The position numbers and the translations under genes are program-made. A stretch of 6,467 bases of DNA from Sulfurimonas sp. (GTDB taxonomy: Bacteria; Campylobacterota; Campylobacteria; Campylobacterales; Sulfurimonadaceae). The notes below the pieces were generated by a model that saw only the letters and a list, made by a program, of their open reading frames with translations, ran no database searches and had not been told where the DNA came from. Shown one piece after another: positions 1-4,326 of this stretch (the first letter of the stretch is position 1; each line of letters opens with the position of its first letter). The stretch spans positions 1 to 6,467 of the forward strand of contig JAMOMX010000411.1 in the NCBI GenBank assembly GCA_027066935.1. Direction: 5' to 3'.

Positions 1-125
1 GTCAAAAATTAATAAAATTTGAAATCTTTTCGGACACTTGTGTTATAATTCACACCTTAGAGATTTTTTACTTTAGAGTGTCCGAGTTAGAAACGGCTGG
101 GTGTCCGAATTGGTCGGCTAGAGCA
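1..125. mobile_element. Probable end of an IS21-family insertion sequence (partial)
   Basis: The stretch carries CGGACAC at 31-37 and its reverse complement GTGTCCG at 78-84 and 101-107, the last followed by a TCGGCTAGAG-like tail. Clusters of short repeats of this kind near the tip are typical of IS21-family ends. Read on the minus strand from 125 it begins with TG, as expected for that family's 5'-TG...CA-3' termini. The tip also coincides with the point where repeat R1a (125-279) stops matching R1b, as expected if the element inserted into R1a. No transposase reading frame is visible; istA/istB would lie left of the window. The family assignment is from recalled end architecture, not a database match. 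Confidence 0.42.
19..49 (+). promoter_or_regulatory. Possible outward-facing promoter in the IS end
   Basis: TATAAT at 44-49 is preceded by TG at 41-42, an extended -10. TTGAAA at 19-24 lies 19 bases upstream, longer than the ideal spacing. The CGGACAC repeat sits between the two boxes. It would point toward mntA1, but R1a and the module's own promoter lie in between. In such AT-rich DNA a chance match is possible. Confidence 0.25.
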
Positions 126-279
126 AAACCCACAAAATAGATATCAATCAGACATGATAGATGCTTACAATCTATGTCGAAGAGAAGCTTTATATAAATG
201 GTTTTCAGATATGAATGAAGCAAAAATAGAGAAATTATTAAGAGACAATGCTATAAGTAAGGAGGATATATAGGAGTAG
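125..279. repeat. Direct repeat R1, copy a (155 bp)
   Basis: These 155 bases recur in the same orientation at 3326-3480 with four mismatches that I counted by eye. Two are silent and two change a residue (Ser to Pro, Asp to Asn) in the reading frame the repeat carries. The left boundary coincides with the IS-like tip and the right boundary with the start of R2a, three bases further on. Copy b sits inside the longer unknown gene at 3154-3474, so copy a is a fragment of that gene. The two copies flank both MntA/HepT modules and the ankyrin gene. Confidence 0.93.
127..273 (+). pseudogene. C-terminal fragment of an unknown protein (in R1a)
   Basis: A frame of 48 codons ends at TAG 271-273 and matches the C-terminal part of the gene at 3154-3474. 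It contains DAYNLCRREALYKWF and ends KEDI. The first ATG in frame is at 154, giving at most 39 residues. No ribosome site precedes it, and the upstream part has been replaced by the IS-like end. I do not recognise the family. It is best read as a truncated, non-functional copy. Confidence 0.55.
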
Positions 280-282
280 CCC

Positions 283-419
283 CTTAGCCTTCTTTACATA
301 CAAAAAGAAGAGAAAAAAATTGTGATATAATATGTTTAGTTTGTATGGTTTTTAAGATGGAAACTATAATTTGACAAAAGAGGTAAGAGTTATGGACAAA
401 AAAGAGATTATATCATTTT
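283..419. repeat. Direct repeat R2, copy a (137 bp)
   Basis: This segment recurs at 2249-2385 in the same orientation with two mismatches (375 versus 2341, 395 versus 2361). It holds an extended -10 promoter, a leader, a Shine-Dalgarno sequence and the first nine codons of mntA1. Copy a continues into the intact gene, whereas copy b stops inside codon 9. The divergence is far lower than between the two MntA proteins, so R2 is a recent duplication independent of the origin of the two modules. Confidence 0.93.
323..331 (+). promoter_or_regulatory. mntA1-hepT1 promoter (extended -10)
   Basis: TG at 323-324 followed by TATAAT at 326-331 forms an extended -10 box. No -35 hexamer is recognisable at the right distance; the upstream stretch is simply A-rich. 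Transcription would start near 338, leaving a leader of about 55 bases. That leader holds an inverted repeat, TAGTTT at 337-342 and AAACTA at 361-366, which could be a binding site or a weak hairpin. The motif is duplicated at 2289-2297. Confidence 0.55.
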
Positions 420-679
420 TAACACAACACAAAAAGAGATTTGAACAAGAGTATTCTATAACAGAGATAGGACTTTTTGGTAGTTTTGCTAAAGATGAGG
501 CTCATTATGCTAGTGACATAGATATTGTTGTGCAGATGCATGATAAAAATTATTTTAAGCTTATTGAGTTTGAAAATTACATTAAAAGCCAGTTTGGTCG
601 AAAAGTTGATGTAGGCTTTTTGGAGCCTATGAAAAGTTATATCAAAGAGTCAATATCCAAGGATATAATATATGTCTAA
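392..679 (+). CDS. mntA: MntA-type antitoxin adenylyltransferase, module 1
   Basis: This 95-residue minimal nucleotidyltransferase is the antitoxin of an MntA/HepT (type VII) pair. In characterised systems MntA transfers AMP groups to a tyrosine of HepT and so blocks its ribonuclease activity. The defining GSX10DXD motif is complete: Gly30-Ser31, then Asp42 and Asp44, with a third acidic residue at Asp73 in KVDV. I chose ATG 392 because AGAGG at 379-383 is eight bases upstream and because the start then aligns with MntA2, which is also exactly 95 residues. A TTG at 371 is in frame but has no ribosome site and precedes the Shine-Dalgarno sequence. The gene overlaps hepT1 by eight bases, indicating translational coupling. 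Its promoter and first nine codons are duplicated at 2249-2385. Confidence 0.9.
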   Translation: MDKKEIISFLTQHKKRFEQEYSITEIGLFGSFAKDEAHYASDIDIVVQMHDKNYFKLIEFENYIKSQFGRKVDVGFLEPMKSYIKESISKDIIYV

Positions 680-1115
680 GAGAGTTTATGAACTTTTTTT
701 ATTTGATATATTTGTAGCTATTTGCAAAATAGAAATTGTTGCATCAAACTTTAAATCAGCACAAGATTTGTTGCATGATTTTGTGAGTTGGGATAGTGTG
801 ATACGAGAGTTTGAGATTGTTGGAGAAGCGACAAATGTATGTATCAAAGCAGAACTTATTGATGAAAAGTATCGTATTGTAGTAGATTTTAGAAACAAGA
901 TTGTTCATCACTATTTTGGCATAGATGATGATGCAGTGTGGAGTATCATTCAAAATAATCTCATTGAGTATAAAGACTATATAGTTACAAAAATCATAAA
1001 TATACAAGATAAAGAACTAAAAGCAGAACTATTAAAATCTACTATTCAAGACAATAAAATATATCCTAGAATAATTGAAAAATTAACTATACTAAATCAA
1101 CAACCAAAACGATGA
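672..1115 (+). CDS. hepT: HepT-type HEPN ribonuclease toxin, module 1
   Basis: This 147-residue all-alpha HEPN protein is the probable RNase toxin partner of the preceding MntA. The catalytic RX4HXY motif is intact at Arg74, His79 and Tyr81 (RNKIVHHY). Tyr81 is the position corresponding to the tyrosine adenylylated in studied systems. A family-typical IVGEA helix lies at about residues 49-53. ATG 672 overlaps the last eight bases of mntA1, the same arrangement as in module 2. Compared with HepT2 it has a shorter N-terminal part and about 34 more residues after the motif, a lysine- and isoleucine-rich tail of unknown role. The two HepT proteins share little beyond the motif, so the modules are not recent duplicates of one another. 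Confidence 0.87.
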   Translation: MSKRVYELFLFDIFVAICKIEIVASNFKSAQDLLHDFVSWDSVIREFEIVGEATNVCIKAELIDEKYRIVVDFRNKIVHHYFGIDDDAVWSIIQNNLIEYKDYIVTKIINIQDKELKAELLKSTIQDNKIYPRIIEKLTILNQQPKR

Positions 1116-1141
1116 TAAATCTATACAAAAGCTAGATAAAG

Positions 1142-1158
1142 TTGAGCATTATACTCAA
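1142..1158. promoter_or_regulatory. Possible promoter/dyad before the ankyrin gene
   Basis: TATACT at 1150-1155 could be a -10 box for the gene starting at 1175, though the spacing to the start codon is short. It lies within a small dyad, TTGAG at 1142-1146 and CTCAA at 1154-1158. No clear -35 box is seen. Read-through from hepT1, which ends 59 bases before the start, is an equally good explanation for expression. Confidence 0.22.
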
Positions 1159-1174
1159 TACAAAAGGTTAATTA

Positions 1175-1939
1175 ATGCACTACTATATTATACTCTTATT
1201 TATGGTTAATAGTCTATTTGCAGATTGTAATATTAGTTATGAGTTAAAATCTATTATTTTTACTGCGGTCCAAGATGGAGATATCAAAACTTTGACAAAA
1301 TTTGTATCAAATAATAAAAATGTTAACTGTCAAAATAAATTTAAAACTTCTATTTTATTAAAAGCTACTTTTTACAATCAATTATCTATTGTTAAATACC
1401 TTGTAGAAAATGGTGCTGATATACATATTAGTGATAGTAAGGAGATGACTCCTTTTGCTGTTGCTGTAAAAAATGATTATATTGAAACAGCAAAATATCT
1501 TTTATCTAAAGGGGCTGATTTTAAAAAAGTTTACTGGATTGATCAGACACCTTATCTAAAAGCTATAGCAAATAATAATCTAGAAATATTTAAAGCCATG
1601 GTTAATTTAGGTCTTAATGTTGATACAACAGTTGGAGATAAAACACCATTATTATCGAGATCCATTATGTCAGGTTCTAAAAAAATTGCTAACTATTTAA
1701 TAAAGAATGGAGCAAATATTAATCTAGCAAATAAATATGGTAAAACACCACTAATGTATGCAGCACACTTTAAAAGAGTTGAACTTCTAAAAACTTTGTT
1801 GAAATATAACGTAAATATTAATGCTAAAACTAGTGATGGTAGAACTGTACTTTACTATGCATCTTTTAATAAAGAGTATCCAGGAAAAACAAAATATATT
1901 ATTAAGTTATTATTGAAAAATGGAATCTATAGAAAATAA
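1175..1939 (+). CDS. Secreted ankyrin-repeat protein
   Basis: A 254-residue protein begins with a short signal peptide: hydrophobic residues 3-15 ending SLFA, with likely cleavage before Asp17. It is not a lipoprotein, since Asp stands directly before Cys18 where a lipobox needs a small residue. The rest is about six ankyrin repeats, from about 27 to the end. They are recognisable by repeated YLxxNGADI or LLxKGADF units and TPLMYAA-type turns (for example residues 73-83, 106-115, 173-183, 191-197). Ankyrin repeats mediate protein-protein contacts; the location should be periplasmic or outside the cell, and the partner is unknown. AAAGG at 1163-1167 is seven bases before the ATG. It lies 59 bases after hepT1 on the same strand, but nothing links it functionally to the toxin-antitoxin genes, so it may be cargo. 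Confidence 0.85.
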   Translation: MHYYIILLFMVNSLFADCNISYELKSIIFTAVQDGDIKTLTKFVSNNKNVNCQNKFKTSILLKATFYNQLSIVKYLVENGADIHISDSKEMTPFAVAVKNDYIETAKYLLSKGADFKKVYWIDQTPYLKAIANNNLEIFKAMVNLGLNVDTTVGDKTPLLSRSIMSGSKKIANYLIKNGANINLANKYGKTPLMYAAHFKRVELLKTLLKYNVNINAKTSDGRTVLYYASFNKEYPGKTKYIIKLLLKNGIYRK

Positions 1940-1970
1940 ATCATTATAGAAGTTACATCCATCTATTTGA

Positions 1971-2296
1971 AATCAGTACTTTCAGAATTTTGTACAAGAG
2001 TTAAAGCAGGAGATGGATAAACAAGTTTTAACCTTTGGTAAAAAAGCTCAAAATGCTAGTAAGTTGGTGGAACATTTGTATCAAAAGCTTATCAAAAAAC
2101 TAAAAAATAGGCATGTTAAAGTTGATAAAGATAGAGGGAGAACGAGGAGTAAATGACATAGATGGACTTTATATCAAAAATGATGAAGAGAGTATCACTT
2201 GATGTATTGATAGAAGAGAGTAATGCAAGACTTTTTAAACTCAAACCTCTTAGCCTTCTTTACATACAAAAAGAAGAGAAAAAAATTGTGATATAA
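1971..2296 (+). pseudogene. Frameshifted remnant of an unknown gene, possibly nuclease-like
   Basis: Three open segments in different frames follow one another. The first (1971-2156, ATG at 2013) contains LVEHLYQKLIKKL. The second (2113-2202) contains GERGVNDIDGLYIKN. The third (2162-2296, ATG at 2162) contains LDVLIEESNARLFKL. Joined in order they could be one protein disrupted by two frameshifts. A GIDG-like segment followed by an ESK/ESN-like segment is reminiscent of PD-(D/E)XK-type nuclease domains, but this is pattern memory only. None of the segments has a well-placed ribosome site, and the third runs into repeat R2b. The ankyrin gene ends at 1939 and mntA2 starts at 2477, so this remnant and the repeats fill an otherwise gene-free stretch. 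Confidence 0.35.
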
Positions 2297-2385
2297 TATG
2301 TTTAGTTTGTATGGTTTTTAAGATGGAAACTATAATTTGATAAAAGAGGTAAGAGTTATGAACAAAAAAGAGATTATATCATTTT
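2249..2385. repeat. Direct repeat R2, copy b (137 bp), truncated mntA start
   Basis: This near-exact copy of 283-419 includes the extended -10 promoter (TG 2289-2290, TATAAT 2292-2297), the Shine-Dalgarno sequence and ATG 2358. The reading frame MNKKEIISF stops at TAA after nine codons because the sequence changes to an unrelated fragment at 2386. Its upstream end continues into the frameshifted remnant at 2162-2296, which may show what preceded mntA1 before R1a was joined there. The promoter is intact, so it could drive read-through into mntA2-hepT2. Confidence 0.92.
2289..2297 (+). promoter_or_regulatory. Duplicated mntA promoter in R2b
   Basis: TG at 2289-2290 plus TATAAT at 2292-2297 is identical to the mntA1 promoter. 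It now precedes only a nine-codon open frame and then, 180 bases on, mntA2. It would act as a distal promoter for the second module unless transcription stops before it; I see no terminator in between. Confidence 0.45.
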
Positions 2386-2409
2386 AATCTCACTAAACAA
2401 ACATCAAAA
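2381..2409 (+). repeat. Fossil fragment of the antitoxin gene at 3646-3945
   Basis: These 29 bases match 3850-3878 in the same orientation at 25 positions. All four differences are transitions that make this copy more AT-rich (G to A or C to T). The encoded residues match too, ILISLNKHQN here against ILTSLNKHRN there. The fragment is joined to R2b at ATTTT (2381-2385), five bases common to both parents. It is therefore probably a decayed scrap of a second antitoxin copy. Confidence 0.6.
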
Positions 2410-2438
2410 TTTAGTTATCATTCTATCAAAAAATATAG

Positions 2439-2444
2439 TATAAT
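2439..2444 (+). promoter_or_regulatory. Proximal promoter of mntA2-hepT2 (-10 box)
   Basis: TATAAT at 2439-2444 lies 32 bases before the mntA2 start. No good -35 box is seen at 16-18 bases upstream. The ribosome site AGGAGG at 2465-2470, six bases before the ATG, is the strongest in the window. Confidence 0.45.
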
Positions 2445-2476
2445 TTAGAAACCTTAATGCTATTAGGAGGGCAAAA

Positions 2477-2764
2477 ATGACAAAAGATATTATATTGAGT
2501 TATTTAAGCAAACACAAACAAGAGTTTAAAGAAAAATACGAGATAGAAAAAATTGGTCTTTTTGGAAGCTATGCAAGAGGTGAAGAGAACCAAGAGAGCG
2601 ATATAGATATCTTTGTCAAAATGAAGCCAGATTTATTAGAGATGGTGGGCTTAAAACTCCAAATAGAAGAGGATCTATCAAAGAAAGTTGATCTAATAAG
2701 AGATCATAAAAGTATCAAACCTCTACTTCTAAAGATGATAAAAAAAGATCTTACCTATGCCTGA
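2477..2764 (+). CDS. mntA: MntA-type antitoxin adenylyltransferase, module 2
   Basis: A second 95-residue minimal nucleotidyltransferase, predicted to neutralise HepT2 by adenylylation as described for the MntA family. The GSX10DXD motif is complete (Gly30-Ser31, Asp42, Asp44), followed by Asp72 in KVDL as the third acidic residue. It aligns along its whole length with MntA1, including the KIGLFGS core and a KKD-type tail, but is clearly divergent in sequence. It has a perfect AGGAGG Shine-Dalgarno at 2465-2470 and overlaps hepT2 by eight bases. Two potential promoters precede it: its own at 2439 and the duplicated one in R2b. Confidence 0.92.
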   Translation: MTKDIILSYLSKHKQEFKEKYEIEKIGLFGSYARGEENQESDIDIFVKMKPDLLEMVGLKLQIEEDLSKKVDLIRDHKSIKPLLLKMIKKDLTYA

Positions 2765-3134
2765 TAAGGATTTGATGGCAATATCTACTCTTGAAGATAT
2801 TAAGTTTTCTATAGAATTGATACTGAAAAGATTTGAAAATATTGATGATAGTGATGCATTTTTAGCAGATGACAATGGACTTGAAAAGCTTGATAGTATA
2901 TCTATGCGACTTATTGCCATAGGAGAAGGCTTTAAAAATATTGATAAGCTCACTGACTATAAACTTTTAGTTAAATATCCTACAATAGAGTGGAAAAATG
3001 TTAAAGGTGTGAGAGATATTTTGTCGCATCACTATTTTGATTTAGATGCTGAAATAATTTTTAATATCTGTGAAAATTATTTGACTAGTTTACTAGATGT
3101 TACAAAAATGATGATAGTTGATATTCAAAACTAA
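2757..3134 (+). CDS. hepT: HepT-type HEPN ribonuclease toxin, module 2
   Basis: This 125-residue HEPN protein is the predicted RNase toxin neutralised by MntA2. The RX4HXY motif is intact at Arg86, His91 and Tyr93 (RDILSHHY), so the toxin should be active unless modified. A conserved AIGEGFKNI helix lies at about residues 54-62. ATG 2757 overlaps the mntA2 stop region by eight bases; ATG 2775 is an alternative that would remove six residues. The length is usual for the family. No terminator is visible after it. Confidence 0.9.
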   Translation: MPDKDLMAISTLEDIKFSIELILKRFENIDDSDAFLADDNGLEKLDSISMRLIAIGEGFKNIDKLTDYKLLVKYPTIEWKNVKGVRDILSHHYFDLDAEIIFNICENYLTSLLDVTKMMIVDIQN

Positions 3135-3153
3135 TCCATTTTTTCTACATTTA

Positions 3154-3474
3154 ATGTGCCTTCAACCCATAAAAATAACCAAAGACTTTAAAGATATTTT
3201 CAACTTAGATAAATACAGCTACATGTATTTATAGCAGAGAGCATGCAAGAATAGGTTCCATCAAAAATGGCACTATCAAACAGATGTCAAAAAGCTGGAT
3301 AAAAGTGAACTAATCATCAATTTTAAAAACCCACAAAATAGATATCAATCAGACATGATAGATGCCTACAATCTATGTCGAAGAGAAGCTTTATATAAAT
3401 GGTTTCCAAATATGAACGAAGCAAAAATAGAGAAATTATTAAGAGACAATGCTATAAGTAAGGAGGATATATAG
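3154..3474 (+). pseudogene. Unknown ~106-codon gene interrupted by TAG
   Basis: A frame starting at ATG 3154 runs for 106 codons to TAG 3472-3474, with a single in-frame TAG at 3232-3234 (codon 27). The sequence on both sides reads like protein (TKDFKDIFNLDKYSYM before, KKLDKSELIINF and DAYNLCRREALYKWF after). A nonsense change or a fusion of fragments are both possible. The last 155 bases include repeat R1b, and a piece of the same gene is found at 127-273. No convincing Shine-Dalgarno precedes ATG 3154, so it may itself be only a C-terminal part of a larger gene. I do not recognise the family. Confidence 0.45.
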
Positions 3475-3480
3475 GAGTAG
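3326..3480. repeat. Direct repeat R1, copy b (155 bp)
   Basis: This copy matches 125-279 at 151 of 155 positions. Here the frame stays open upstream of the repeat, so this copy is closer to the ancestral context. It ends six bases after the unknown gene's stop codon. Recombination between copies a and b would remove 3201 bp containing both MntA/HepT modules and the ankyrin gene. Confidence 0.93.
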
Positions 3481-3510
3481 TGTTAAGATGCTATCGGCTA
3501 AAAAAAATGA

Positions 3511-3563
3511 ATGGATGAGTTTTGATGTTTATCGTAATATCTTCAACATATAAGTTCATCCAT
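3511..3563. other. Inverted repeat in a non-coding gap
   Basis: ATGGATGA at 3511-3518 is an exact reverse complement of TCATCCAT at 3556-3563, with a second short match (GAGTTT 3517-3522, AAACTC 3569-3574). There is no T-run, so a terminator is unlikely. Between the end of R1b at 3480 and the promoter near 3609 I see no gene. Confidence 0.25.
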
Positions 3564-3608
3564 GGTTGAAACTCAAAACCGACTTTAACTAACTAGGATT
3601 TAATATGC

Positions 3609-3614
3609 TACAAT
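3609..3614 (+). promoter_or_regulatory. Possible -10 box for the gene at 3646
   Basis: TACAAT at 3609-3614 is placed so that transcription would start near 3621, just upstream of the Shine-Dalgarno AAGGAG (3630-3635). No -35 box is evident. The ribosome site lies ten bases before ATG 3646. Confidence 0.3.
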
Positions 3615-3645
3615 AACAATATTACTCTAAAGGAGCTACTTAATT

Positions 3646-3945
3646 ATGACTACATCAGTAAGCAAAAAAAATAGTCTTCACACCGTAAAACCAAAAGAAC
3701 TCCTAAAAATTGGACTTGACCCAGCAGTTCTTTGGAATGTTGATAGAGATAGAGAGATTGATAGTTCTATTTTTATAGTTGCAACACTTAGAAATGGTTA
3801 CAATGAGAAAATTGTATTAACTCTAAAAGAGTATTTTGGTACAGATATGATTTTGACCTCGCTAAACAAACATCGAAACAGAGTATCTGATAAACTATTT
3901 CATAGTGTAGATAAGTACCTTGATCAATCTTTGCCTGCTGCATGA
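3646..3945 (+). CDS. Putative antitoxin of an AbiEii-type pair
   Basis: A 99-residue soluble protein with no membrane segment. The segment around residues 28-70 (ALWNVD-like start, then an FIVATLRNG helix and a LKEYFG motif) resembles small DUF6922-type proteins that precede AbiEii-like nucleotidyltransferases; I base this on recalled pattern only. Its stop overlaps the next gene's start as ATGA (3942-3945), the usual antitoxin-toxin coupling. The partner is broken, so this is probably an orphan antitoxin, which might still act against related toxins or regulate its own promoter. A 29-base piece of its 3' part is fossilised at 2381-2409. A ribosome site AGGAG at 3631-3635 supports the start. 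Confidence 0.55.
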   Translation: MTTSVSKKNSLHTVKPKELLKIGLDPAVLWNVDRDREIDSSIFIVATLRNGYNEKIVLTLKEYFGTDMILTSLNKHRNRVSDKLFHSVDKYLDQSLPAA

Positions 3946-4181
3946 TTTATCCAAAAGCATTTGCTCTTTTAGAAAGATTTAGTAAAGAAGACTTTTTAAA
4001 AGAGCATTGAGCAACTCTCATTGGTGGTACTGCAATTTCATATCATCTTCAACATAGAGTTAGTTATGATTTAGATATTGCATTTACTCACAGTAAAGTT
4101 TTACCTAGTCTTACATTTTTAGATAAATATGATGCTATTATACTATCCCAAGGAAATCAAACAATTTTTTCAGAAGCTTAA
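3942..4181 (+). pseudogene. Broken AbiEii/AbiGii-type nucleotidyltransferase toxin
   Basis: The frame from ATG 3942 encodes the start of a DUF1814-type nucleotidyltransferase. The motif LIGGTAIS followed by HRVSYDLDIAF is the family's GG...DLD active-site signature. TGA at 4008-4010 interrupts codon 23 just before the motif, where a tryptophan (TGG) would fit. The frame ends after 79 codons at TAA 4179-4181, far short of the usual 200-300 residues. Both the nonsense codon and the missing C-terminal part argue for inactivation. It is translationally coupled to the putative antitoxin upstream. It is of a different subtype from the intact toxin at 5032-5994. Confidence 0.75.
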
Positions 4182-4207
4182 TTCTCAAAAGAGTAGAATT
4201 AGGCAAT

Positions 4208-4252
4208 AAAACTCAACCACTATGCACTTTCAGTGCATAGTGGTTGAGTTTT
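4208..4252. terminator. Strong hairpin terminator, probably bidirectional
   Basis: A perfect 21-bp stem (4208-4228 with 4232-4252) encloses a three-base loop TTC. The stem ends in A-tracts on the left and a T5 run at 4249-4253 on the right, so it can act on either strand. It separates the decayed antitoxin/toxin pair from the intact AbiE operon. Confidence 0.75.
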
Positions 4253-4272
4253 TAAATATAAAAGTTTTTTAC

Positions 4273-4301
4273 TTGAAAAACATTTCATAATATGATATAC
4301 T
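4273..4301 (+). promoter_or_regulatory. Sigma70-type promoter of the AbiE operon
   Basis: TTGAAA at 4273-4278 and TATACT at 4296-4301 are separated by 17 bases, and TG at 4293-4294 gives an extended -10. This is the best promoter in the window. Transcription should start near 4308, leaving a leader of under 20 bases that holds the Shine-Dalgarno AGGAG (4314-4318), six bases before ATG 4325. Confidence 0.7.
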
Positions 4302-4326
4302 TCTCTAGATAAAAGGAGTATATCAT
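4292..4326. promoter_or_regulatory. Candidate AbiEi operator (10-bp inverted repeat)
   Basis: ATGATATACT at 4292-4301 is a perfect reverse complement of AGTATATCAT at 4317-4326, with 15 bases between. The left arm covers the -10 box and the right arm runs from the Shine-Dalgarno into the start codon. An additional palindrome TCATA-A-TATGA lies at 4285-4295 between the promoter boxes. AbiEi antitoxins of characterised AbiE systems bind inverted repeats in their own promoter and repress it, so autoregulation is likely. The left arm lies upstream of the predicted transcript start, which favours a DNA site over an RNA hairpin. Confidence 0.55.

Noticed and set aside
686..1007. Minus-strand open frames opposite hepT1
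   Set aside because: They lie wholly under a gene with intact catalytic motifs and have no ribosome site or recognisable protein features.
2729..2953. Minus-strand open frame opposite hepT2
   Set aside because: Antisense shadow of hepT2; serine-rich low-complexity translation with no support.
125..3480. CRISPR array suggested by repeated sequence
   Set aside because: The repeats are long, only two copies each, far apart and partly coding; there is no spacer structure.
3488..3553. 21-codon open frame after R1b
   Set aside because: No ribosome site, very short, no recognisable feature; could be a scrap of a gene but cannot be supported.
3154..4181. Recoding of TAG (3232) or TGA (4008) as amino acids
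   Set aside because: TAA, TAG and TGA all serve as normal stops in the intact genes here, and both affected genes show other signs of decay.
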